From Spongilla lacustris (taxonomy: Eukaryota > Porifera > Demospongiae > Spongillida > Spongillidae): 64,000 nucleotides of DNA. This document shows, one piece after another, positions 22,702 to 32,850 of the stretch. The stretch spans positions 8,669,377-8,733,376 of the forward strand of contig OX442419.1 in NCBI GenBank assembly GCA_949361645.1, read 5' to 3'. A program made the position numbers and the translations under genes. Positions within the stretch are counted from its first letter, which is position 1, and each line of letters starts with the position of its first letter. Under the pieces are notes generated by a model, which saw only the letters and a program-made list of their open reading frames with translations, was not told where the DNA came from and did not search any database.

Positions 22702-23079
22702 AAGGGAAAGCAGTCAGACATAAAACTCCCCACCCCTCATTTACCCTCCCACCCCATCCCCTCCTGTACACACTAGGCAGCTTTCAATCACTGACATCAA
22801 TGGGGTGCTAAACCTTGTCAACATGGCAAGTGGTTGTTGTACATGTGCTGCTTCTGCGTGAATTTGTATGCCCATATGTGATGCGAGATAGCACTTAATT
22901 AACTGGCTGTTTTGTAGTTATTATGGCAATACCCCATACACATGGAGTGGCCTGAGAAAATGAAGCAATAATCAGTGCAATACTGGATATTGTACTGCCT
23001 ATGTGTGATAAAATTATCATATGATACATGTACATGTACAGTGTAAAATACATGTAAACAACATGCTCCTAACATCTTT

Positions 23080-23861
23080 TTTTTAACTAGGTTTACTACT
23101 AAGACTTCCTCAAAGCTCTTTTCCTTGGGCATTACTGTTCCATCAACTTGCTTAATGAAAGTCGTAGGTGACCATTTCAACTTGCTATGTAAGCATATAG
23201 GAAAGTCAATGGTACATCCATCACCCAACTTATCATGACACTTGTACCAGTTGCAAGGGAAGTATTCAGTGTTGAAATCTTCATTTTCATACCAACGTCC
23301 TAATCCATATATGAGTGTTCTTTTCCTTTCTGGCCAAACAAAAAGATGTAAACATCAGTTCTAAATGGTACCGTAAACTTGAAAGAACGATTAACTCCAC
23401 ATTTTAGTGATGCAGATATATAAGCTAAAAAAGTTGAGACATTATCCAGGAGTGCACGAACAGGTGGTTCAGGGTGGGTGTAGCATCTAAAAAGGGATTT
23501 AGTACAAAGCACATGATTGGAATTCACAGCTGCTTGATTCCTATACATTGCGGGCGTATATGTAGGTCAGTGCATTGAATAGGCACACTCTTACTCGTTT
23601 GCATCAAACGTCATGGCGTCTGCAGCCAGCCACGAACACTCTTCTTTAGGATAGCCTTGCCACAGTACGAGGTATTCAGTACGTACCTGTGTGTGTAATT
23701 GGTCACGTACATAACATGGCCAATTGTATATTACGACGCACCTTCTTCTTACGCCTTGCCACCAGGCGTTCTACAATAAAAAGGTCATTGTCTTCTGAAT
23801 CTGGTTCATCATTGAAATAGCCTGGTGGTTTCCTAGCGCGCGGACGGAGATTTGCCGCCAT
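23080..23861 (-). pseudogene. chromodomain protein gene, three exons, frameshifted
   Basis: Minus-strand ATG at 23861 opens MAANLRPRARKPPGYFND, then an acidic stretch and LFIVERLVARRKKK (exon 1, to 23742). A 55-bp intron follows. Exon 2 (23595-23686) reads VRTEYLVLWQGYPKEECSWL, so exons 1-2 make a chromodomain: ++IVE+++..+ - YLV-W-GY...+-WL. Exon 3 starts at 23540 in phase 2 and continues NQAAVNSNHVLCTKSLF... to about 23330, where the frame shifts; the conserved-looking remainder contains RWYENEDFNTEYFPCNWYKC. Chromodomains bind methylated histone tails and occur in some transposon proteins. The gene is divergent from the transposase gene starting 279 bp away, which suggests a two-gene element with a shared promoter. 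The C-terminal part is unknown to me. Confidence 0.6.
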
Positions 23862-24139
23862 TCAATATTCTTGGAGTTAACCCGGAACGCAGATCGAACT
23901 GGTCAGATCGAAAGGACTGAGGAAATAATCAAAAGCTATTCAGTCTTGCTCTATAGTAGGTACAGACAGGCATAAATGTACATTTGAAATGCAAGGTGTA
24001 CAATTAAAGATGGCACAATAACTGTAGAGTATAATTTTAATTCCTTGCATGCAGTCACATGCAGTTATAATTTTACCGGTACACATCCAATTGGTGAGCG
24101 CATCGCGGTCTGGCCTGAACATAACGCAATCGATCGTGC
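23862..24139. promoter_or_regulatory. divergent intergenic region, possible shared promoter
   Basis: 278 bp between the two divergent start codons. Such a head-to-head layout usually shares control sequences; no specific motif could be assigned. Confidence 0.35.
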
Positions 24140-24891
24140 ATGGAAAAATCAAGCAGCTTGCAGCATACAGCTGCGAATGAAAGGCTTGTCACTATTGATG
24201 CTGCTGGATGCGATGAAGCCATATGCTGCATCGTAGTACCAAACACGTTGCTGCTTGATTTAAGCACAAAGAGAAGGGAGGGCGTATCTTTGGTCGCATG
24301 CATCAATGAACACGTCGTTGATGAGGCTATTGTTTTAAACCCAGAATGTGCACGCTTGGAAGCAGTTCTTCATTCAAAAGCAAGTGCCATAGCAAATTCG
24401 TTCCGCAGATCAAAAGGTAGAAAAAAAAGTGAGTTGCTAAAGAATTCAACTCGATTTACCATATACCGCGGGGAGTGCCTGTCAGACCATGGAAGGGCAG
24501 AGCTAGCCGAGTCCCTAGACAGCTACATTGCTATTACTGACGAACTAATAGCAAACTTAGTTAGTGATGTAGAAAAGATGGAAACGGAATTGTCATGGAT
24601 ACATGAACTTGAAAACAGTGGGAAGACTATAGATGAGGTATCGATGAGGCAGAGAAAGAGAAAATTGGAGGCGGTGAAAGGCAACGCTGTGAAGGCATTA
24701 TCCTTCACGGAATCTTACGGTCTAATTGCCGATACACTCACTGCGCACACGGCCTCCGGTAAGAGGGTTCGCATTTCTCTTTCTGATTCGGATGCACAAA
24801 TAGAAGAAAGGAAGGAACTAGAAGTCCTGTATTTATTGGACAAGTACGGTGTGAGCGATGCGTTTTACCACGCGCTCTCAATGGATGCGAT

Positions 24892-25005
24892 TAGTCTCGT
24901 ACCCAGACCCAAATGTACGTAACGATGATTATCGCTTACAGTATAACATCACGTACTGTAAGCGATAATCATCGTTACGTACATTTGGGTCTGGGTACGA
25001 GACTA
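24892..25005. mobile_element. 114-bp Mutator-type MITE inside the transposase exon
   Basis: A near-perfect palindrome with ends TAGTCTCGTACCCAGACCC on both sides. Target duplication: GGATGCGAT (24883-24891) and GAATGCGAT (25006-25014), 8 of 9. Same ends as the 650-bp element at 29349-29998, which has a perfect 9-bp duplication. Nine-base duplications are typical of Mutator-like elements. It introduces a stop into the transposase. Confidence 0.85.
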
Positions 25006-25467
25006 GAATGCGATAGCCTTCCGAGAGCAAGCAAAATTAAAGCTGCCAGATCAGAGCTCAACAAAACCGTGGAACTATTTAGTATCCCAGGATTTGAAGG
25101 ATCTTATAGACACGTCGAAACGGCAATTCGGGAGGAGATAGCTAGACTAGTAAGCATTTATAGTATTAAGATTTCACACGACGTCATACATGTATATATA
25201 TTGTTGATGTACAGATTACACGTACGGAGATTTATGTTATGCTAACACCCACAAGCACTCTAAACCATGCACGTGTTGACATAAAAGATTTACAAATATA
25301 AGATATTTAATTCATATTCATTTCAGCTTGAGGAATGTCCAACTTTGTTCCAGAAAATTCCTGTAAAATTCAGTGGTGATGGTGCGAAATTCTCAAGGAC
25401 AAGCAATATGCTGATCTTGTCATTTTCTATCTTAGTCCCTCAAGGCAGATATTTATCAGGAACTGGT

Positions 25468-25555
<88 letters not shown>

Positions 25556-25870
25556 TAGTGTGTACATGTGTGTGTGATTGTGTGTGTGTCATGTGTGTGT
25601 ATGTGTGTATGTATGTATGTGTGTGTGTGATTGTGTCATGTGTGTGTATGTGTGTGTATGTGTGTGTGTATGTGTGTGTGTATGTGTGTGATTGTGTGTG
25701 TGATGTGTGTGTGATTGTGTGTATGTGTGTATGTGTGTGTGTGATTGTGTGTGTATGTGTGTGTGATTGTGTGTGTCATGTGTGTGTATGTGTGATTGTG
25801 TGTGTGTATGTGTGTGTATGTGTGTGTTGTGTGTGTGTCGTGTGTGTGTGTGTGATTGTGTGGAGATAGG
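25468..25870. repeat. (TG)n microsatellite with degenerate tail
   Basis: About 85 bp of pure TG then 300 bp of TGTGATTG/TGTATG variants, in the intron after the second transposase exon. Confidence 0.95.
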
Positions 25871-27768
25871 GTTGAAGGGTTATAAAACAAGTACATGTAC
25901 ATGTAGACCTCTTCTTTCATATAACACATTGATTTTTAAATGACCACACACATACATGCACACTAAGTTGGTGATTGCTAGGTGTTGGAAAAGCAACAAT
26001 ACCACAGAGACAATACCATGAATAATTGGGCTGGCCACAATTTACTTTATCTACATGTACATGTAGCATAGTAACCCAAACCAACAAAACTTGACACTTT
26101 ATACATGTACATGTACACGCCCTCAAAATAAGTGCTCTGCTACTTATTCTGTATTAAATTGTTCCTAAACATGCAACATACATGTAGGTAACCACACAAT
26201 AGCTATCATCAAAGGTCACGAAGACTATGAGACCATATCGAAGGGATTTGCAATACCATTTGGTGAAATAAACAGCATATTCGATGCAGGCTGCATAGAT
26301 GTTGGTGAGAACAGTTACGAACTTGAATTGTTTTTTGGAGGAGACATGAAGGTACATGTTGGCTAAAATGTATCTGTGCCAGTGAACGTGACAATCTGTC
26401 TATGCAGTTCATGTTGCTAGTTCTTGGTCTCAATGAAGCTAATTCTAATTATGCATGTCCTTTCTGCACTGTTCATAAGGATGAGAGGTATGTATAAATT
26501 AAGGATCTGATGATGCAAAACATTAACTGAACATTCTTTATACGCATGACAAATGCATAGATGGGATACATCAAAGCCTGAAGTACTGTACACTGCCACC
26601 AAAGCAAGAACAGTAGCATCACTTCAGTACGATTACCAGTTTCCAAGTATATTTAATAACAATTATTATTAATTTTCAGGCATTGTTGTACAACAGGAAG
26701 ATCTGTACAGTCAAGGCAAGGCTCTGTGAACCTACCCCTGCTAAAGATCCCTATTGACCACTACGTCATTGACGAGCTTCATTTATTTCTACGCATATTT
26801 GATGTTTTGATGAGCAACATCATTTCATTGGCTGTATTGATGGACAGAACTGCAAGAGATGGAAGCAGGCAACACCTTGATGACCTAACCACTGCCATCA
26901 GAAGCTGTGGTGTAACATTTAATATGTGGAAGGAGCAAGGCAAGGACAAGCTCAAGTGGACCTCCCTTACAGGTGATGGTAGAAAGAAAGTAATGAAGGT
27001 ATATATTATGTACACCAGCCTGCTGTAGTCTCACTAGTATGGTTAATTCTACAGACACTGCCATCTAAACTGATTGATATCCTGCCCGATGAAACCATAG
27101 AAGAAACAGTTAAACTATAGAAGGTAAGCAGAAGGCCTCACTGATCAGTAATGTGGTTCAGTCATTAAGTTGGATGGTAGGACTTTCAAGAGCTCTGCAA
27201 CACCTTATCGGCTGAGGTGCCAATTCATCCTGACACTATACACCAGAAGGTTAAGGTGTAGGTAGTACTGAGACCTGTTACTGATAATATTTCCTATTAG
27301 GCAAAGCAATGGATTGATAGCTTCGTGTCAATACCTGCAGGAGGCTATGAAAAGTGTCACGTTACACCATACATGCACTGTCTGGTATACCACGTACCAG
27401 AGTGCATTAGGCGTTATGGTAACTTAAGAAAGTTTTCAGACCAAGGTGTGTATATAATGATAGTGATTCTGAATTGAAACTGCAGTGCAATTTGTATATG
27501 CTTAGGTGTTGAAAAACACAACGACGATAAGAAGAGGGCATACTTCTCCAGCAATAAATGGAATGCCTCCATGGACATTATCAGAACAGAAGCCAGGATT
27601 GACTGCCTAAGAAAGTATGCTTCCCCAAAAAGGAAGTGCAATGATGCATACTGGCTCCATGGAGGCATCCAGGCAATAAGAAGATCTTGCCGTTATACAA
27701 CACCAGGCCGGGCAGATACCACCATTCCTCCCTTGCCCTTGTCACCTAGCACTTCCTCCTCCACTTGA

Positions 27769-29200
27769 ATGTATTGCATGATTTTGTACTGTGTGTTCTT
27801 CGTGTTTCATAACCACTACATATTCTGTGATGTATTAACCATTTCTGATTGACCAAGGATATAGTCAAATTACAAATATGAGCATTAAGGGAGGATCCTC
27901 AGATCCACATTCCATAGCTGTGTAGCTACACACACATTCTCTATGAGAGTGTTGGGACAGGTTCCACGACTCATTGTTCCTTGCCATTGTTGCATGGGCC
28001 TATACTCCATGGGGTCAAGCTTTCAAATTGCTTCAAAATCGGATTGCACATAGATGTTCTCTTCGTGTCATCCATTACGAAGATACAAAGCAACAAAGTG
28101 CACGTTTCCAACTCAATTCGCGCCATTAGATGTGCATTATCATTCTGTTCTCAGAAGTCAACTACTTCCTTACCCTCCCCCCCCCCCCCCCCCACCACCA
28201 ATCATCATGATTTGCTGAAGATATGCTAGGTAAACAATTATGGCGACACTAGTGAATACGAGCAACAGCAAGCAAATCATATAGCAGAGAGCTGAGGATA
28301 GGAGTACAGCAGACAGCTGTAGAATGGACCCCACAACTGACATACTGTAGACAGTTTAAATCATGAACTAGGCCTACATGTGTATGTCAAGGTGGCAGTG
28401 AAGCTACATGTATGCGACATCAGAGGTATGTGCATGAGCACAGTTTCATCATAGTAGAGCATTTGCAGTACCAATTTGCAAACCGATTTTGAAGGTATTT
28501 GAAACCATTGCCTAATATGTTTTTGTTGAAATATTGTCAATCCTAAACGTATGGGTGTTAGGGTATTGCTAAGCATTAACACAGATACACATCTGACCTG
28601 AGATCATTTTGGGTGTAAATTGTGTGAGGATGCGTATTGTCTGATGATCCAGCAAGTCATGATGGGATGTATGGGACATGGCTTGTCTTATCTAATTCTC
28701 TGACTTGTCCTTAAAAGGCTCGTTTCACACACATTTTAGATCAGCTGAAATCACCACTTGCCTGTCAAAATGGCAGCAGATCCTTATGAATAATTAGATC
28801 CACAATATGTAAGTGCATGTAGTCCCGTGATCGAATAATGGCATGCACACATCAGACCACCTTACCCATTATGTGTACATTGTACATGTATGACATACCT
28901 TTGAGTGACCTTAACGCTTTTCGCCGAGTTAGCACATTCAGGACTCCGCCAATATCGTTGTCTTTTATCAGCCTTTCCTTTTCAGGATCTGCTTTGTAGC
29001 TCACTCGGGCTGAATCTTAACTGCGGGTTGGGGGGTGGGGCTACTTCAACCATAATCTATGCAATGCACATGTAAGAGGACTAAACGTAGTACTATCTCC
29101 TACGTCCCCCAGTCTCCCGTACGTGGAGATCTACATGTAGGTTATACATGTAACCCTCCCAATAAACAAATCCCTTTGATATTATTACCTTAACGAAACG
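27769..29200. other. no gene seen
   Basis: Downstream of the transposase; contains a poly-C run at 28178-28192 and nothing else I can identify. Confidence 0.4.
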
Positions 29201-30199
29201 AAGTCCACCATCGAATCGATAGACAAATCATTTCTATAAACCCTAAACCCTAAACCAGCTAGCGGGCGAACAGCAGGGTGGCGGCCACCCTAAGTCACTA
29301 CTTCCGGCCGGAGCACACCACCAGCGCGGGGGAACGATCCGCTAGCTGTAGTCTCGTACCCAGACCCTGATTTTCACAGCTGCGGATGGATTACATCACC
29401 GCTACGTGGAAAGAGGGTCTGGTGAACTGCCGTACTCAATTCTGTCCACGGTCACCAGAATGTTGGGGAACCAATCAGATTCGAGGTATGGAGTAATTGC
29501 ATACCTTAGTTATTGTTGGGAGTTATTGGTAATTGCGATGGTGTTGGAGGATGTACGGCGAACGATCAAGTGAGCGGGTGAACGTAAGGGTTGTTTTACA
29601 CATACGACAAACACTTCCCAATCATCGTAGACGTACTACTGGATCGGGATGTCGTCGTATGTCTTGCAACTGGCATGGGAGTCACTTTGTTAAACCGTTT
29701 CTGCCTTGGGCATTTGATGCGCGGTGGGAGGAAGGACAACGAGCGAAGCGTTGTTCGGAAACGTTTTGTCCTTTCTCCTCTGTCAGTTGCGTTAATTAAT
29801 TATTCAATTAACTAATTGCATTCGTGTTGACGCTAAACATATTCATAATACGTCACTGCATTCCTCCCGACGTTAGATTAATAATATTATGTAATCGCGG
29901 GACAAAATTGAGTACGGCAGTTCACCAGACCCTCTTTCCACGTAGCGGTGATGTAATCCATCCGCAGCTGTGGGAATCAGGGTCTGGGTACGAGACTACG
30001 CTAGCTGGAGGCTGGTGGTAGCGAGATAGTGTGAGAGAGTGTGTGAGTTGAGGATACACAAATACGCGTGAAGCCTGTTGCATAGAAAGTACCTATGCCC
30101 CGGAAGTAGTAGTGACTTAGGGTGGCAGCCACCCTACTGGGCTTAGGGTTTAGGGTTAAATAGGCCTAGAGATGATTTGTCTATCTACTCGATGGACTT
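29201..30199. mobile_element. foldback element with nested Mutator-type element
   Basis: The left arm (29201-29308: AAGTCCACCATCGAATCGAT, ...CCCTAAACCCTAAACC..., ...GGCCACCCTAAGTCACTACT) is complementary to the right arm (30098-30199). The arms are about 100 bp and roughly 80% alike. The 650-bp element at 29349-29998 is inserted in the middle. Confidence 0.7.
29349..29998. mobile_element. 650-bp Mutator-type non-autonomous element
   Basis: Terminal inverted repeats of about 95 bp beginning TAGTCTCGTACCCAGACCCT. Perfect 9-bp target duplication CGCTAGCTG at 29340-29348 and 29999-30007. The interior has a GTGTTGGAGGATG... region with short open frames but no recognisable transposase. Confidence 0.9.
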
Positions 30200-30668
30200 A
30201 GAGAACCGAGATCTACACCACAACAAAATAGTCTGGTTAACACCGCCCCTATGGACCATTCTAGGTTAGGAAAATACCTTTCGTCGTAGTAGGCCAACGG
30301 CTCGTACGATGTAATAGACTCCAAAAGGCCAAGTGCGCCCCAATAGCATTAATAATACATGATTAATAACCTCTAAGAGGCACGAGTTACAAATGCGCAT
30401 GCGTATGATTGGATCACTAAAATCGATTATAGCTTTAGTTTGGCATGATTTTATGTAAAGCCGATGGCCTTACCTAACTTCTCTGCCATGCAGACTTACA
30501 ACTAATCAATTATAAACCGAAAATAATAATACATGTTAATAAATTAATTAGCCGTTTTAATAACGCGATAAATCTCTAAAGTGTCTAGTGAGTTTAACGG
30601 TGAAATCAGAATTTTTTTATCACAATTCTAAGCCGAGTTATGCACTGATGTCCACAATTTCTCGACAT

Positions 30669-31453
30669 GGCCTTGATGGACTTCGTGTGGCTGTACAATG
30701 TGTTCAAGAGGTGAATCACCATGATTATCACAGAAGCAGCCACGTTCAATAGTATTATTACTGCCGCTAGAGGCAGAGATACGTGAATGTACAGCTCATT
30801 AAAGTTTGTCGACACAAAATGAGCCGTTGTATAATTCACCTTAATTGTATCATTACCAAACGTATATGATGCGATTTCTTTATCGGATTGACTTTCTTCA
30901 AAAAACTGAAATATGCTACTCTCTCGAGTAATTATAAATCCTGTCGTTTCATTGAATTCGATTTCACCTGTCATGCCTTGAAATTTCAACTTGAACATCT
31001 GCTGTTTAATAACCTCGGTGACACTAACATCTCCGTAAGCGTTACCGGTAAGAGAAAGTCCCTTTGCTTTCAACTGTTCTGCTGAGTTGTTAAGCGCCAA
31101 AGCCATAGCCCACACGGCATCGTATGTAGCCAAACACCAGAAGTTTTGAAGGCAAAAGTCCGGAAAACGATGCATATTCGTATCAAAAGTCGGGTTGCTT
31201 TGTTGACTCCAGGTCGTAAGGCGACGATTGAGTACAGCGGCAATCTGCTCGGAACCACATGTGCATATACGACACCATTGTAAGTGAAGGACACTGGTGT
31301 GAAGTTGACATAATAATAAACTTGGACGAGAATCCACTGGTACTTGGGGTAGGTCATATTCATATGATACGCCACGCACAGCATCTCTTGGAGAATATCC
31401 CCGCAGAGAAAGGATACAATGACCCGCGCGTAGGAAGCTCTGACTTCATCCAA
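30669..31453 (-). pseudogene. GABA-B-like class C GPCR, copy 1, N-terminal half (partial)
   Basis: Minus strand. Encodes the second lobe of the ligand-binding (Venus-flytrap) domain, from DEVRASYARVIVSF through CLATYDAVWAMALALNNSAE and EIEFNETTGFIITRESS, then the stalk and TM1 (VSLPLAAVIILLNVAASVII) to HTKSIKA, where the 15.7-kb insertion cuts the gene. A frameshift lies at about 31250-31262 (between NGVVYA and GSEQIAAVLN). The first lobe and signal peptide, seen in copy 2 at 41640-42292, are missing here: the sequence left of the gene gives way to unit A at about 31470. Joined in order with 14269-15000 it forms one original gene. Confidence 0.85.
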
Positions 31454-31471
31454 TGGAATAATTATATATTG

Positions 31472-32850
31472 CCACTATTGACATGGATTGCGCAGCGCAG
31501 CCACGATAAATCAAATACAAAGGTACTCGAGTTATCGGTTATAAAAAAACTATAAAAATAGGGAATTCCCAAATAGTGAATATTGAACTAACATTAATAT
31601 CGCAGAGATCCATTGCAAGAAACAGTGCGTATATAACCACAAGGTTCCGCCCCCAAACTACCAACGCCTATTAAATGTACATCTATTAGTGGAAGTGCAA
31701 TCGGTAAGCAGTTGCATGTGTACGTGTCTGATCGAAGCTTCGCGTGATTGGTGCATAATTTGTGCGCAAAGGTGACTGAAATATAAGCGGTGGTATATCA
31801 TACTGTATCAAACGGCCGACGCAAGGAAGTTTATAGTATAGCCTATAGCCCGAACGTCGGTAATACAAGTTTCTCTCCACATGAGTCTCCTCGGCAGCTG
31901 TTTGCGAACTCATAATCTATTTCAGTGTTGCTGGGTAGAGTTATCTCTAATAGGCCTATGCATGCAATAGGGCTATGGTGTTATAACGCTCAATTGACCT
32001 CAAGCATTTGATGAGGTGAGAGATACTTTTATGGCGGTTGCATGGTTCAGCAGAAGGACGATAGCGATTAATATAGCCCGTTTCTCAGTAGCTCGACCAT
32101 AACATTTTTAGTATTACTTATACTACGTAGTATGTACATGGCTATGCGTTAAAACAGCTGCTAGTTAGTGGAGTAAAAGCTTTATAGGTCATGAAGTACA
32201 AAAGGTTGAAGACAATTTTCCCGCCCCGTATTAACCGTAAAATAGTTGCGCTCAAATTACTACACAGTGAAACCTGATATAATGATGGAAGGATTTCACA
32301 CCAAATGGCTACCGTGACTGTATGTATGTCACTTGATTTGGAATTTCTCACCAAATGGCTAACTATTTCACTCCGAATCAAACGTAGTTTGCCGTTTGTC
32401 AAGACTTGGAGTGACATATTTAGCCTTTTTGGACTGAAATTCATCCATCTGTTTTTGCTGAGAACTGGGTAGTTATAGTGGACATTTTAATTAAGATGTT
32501 TGTACATGTAGTTGATTAAATATAACAGTTCTATCCTAACTCTAAATAACTTAATAGTTTCAATTTTTTTTGTCTTACACGTGTATTATATGCTTTCTTG
32601 TTTCCACAAACAATGTATGTAACTAAATCGAAACATCTTTATGTAATAAAAAAATATCCGTACAGGTTTTTAGAAATTGGTTGCGGTACATCGTATCCGC
32701 AACGCTCACGTGAAGTAATTTCAGTGGCAAAGTAGATCGAGCTAGCTAGCACTACTTGTGTAGATTGTGACCTCGATGTGATTGCAATGATTTTATCATT
32801 TTAAGGAATTATCTGTCTACATGTAAGTCATCAAGCAGTGGAAGTACACT
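31472..32850. other. upstream region of SH3 receptor A, no gene seen
   Basis: Matches 55882-57200 of unit B closely. Only short open frames, which are not kept between the copies. It probably carries the promoter and 5'-UTR of the SH3 receptor. Confidence 0.4.

Larger units (their letters stand above)
24140..27768 (+). pseudogene. ten-exon RAG1-like DDE-fold transposase gene, inactivated
   Basis: Exons as read: 24140-25149 (holding a MITE), 25327-25465, 26188-26351, 26408-26487, 26561-26626, 26680-26998, 27055-27123, 27181-27249, 27301-27445, 27506-27768; splice sites and phases agree throughout. In order the protein has KFSGDGAKFSRTSN (first Asp), HTIAIIKGHEDYETIS, FFGGDMKFMLLVLGLNEA then NYACPFCTVHK (zinc-type CxxC..H), HYVIDELHLFLRIFD (second acidic site), a helical insert, and HVTPYMHCLVYHVPECIRRY then FSDQGVEKHNDDKKR (final Glu). 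Motif order and spacing resemble the RAG1 core (Asp in CDG, CTLC, IDALH, HVPEII, GNESGN). A relation to RAG1/Transib is inference; hAT and CMC transposases share the fold. Inactivation: MITE at 24892 with a 1-bp loss, and TAG at 27118-27120 where Trp is likely. Confidence 0.75.
15001..30668. mobile_element. 15.7-kb TIR-bounded insertion splitting GABA-B-like copy 1
   Basis: The left end is ATTGCGAGAAATTTCGGAC; the right end read inward is ATGTCGAGAAATTGTGGAC, 15 of 19 matching. Flanks are ...ACTGGAGGC | and | GGCCTTGATGG..., while the intact copies at 41347 and 63823 read ...GGAGGCCTTGATGG..., so GGC is duplicated (14998-15000 and 30669-30671). This is the signature of one insertion event with a 3-bp target duplication. 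The interior holds microsatellite blocks, RRM exons, a chromodomain gene and a RAG1-like transposase gene. Whether all of it moved together, or grew by later insertions into a smaller element, cannot be told from one copy. I cannot name the superfamily. Confidence 0.72.

Noticed and set aside
14998..30671. A 15.7-kb intron in the GABA-B-like gene
   Set aside because: The junctions lack GT..AG at the break, GGC is duplicated, the ends are inverted repeats, and the other two copies are continuous across this point.
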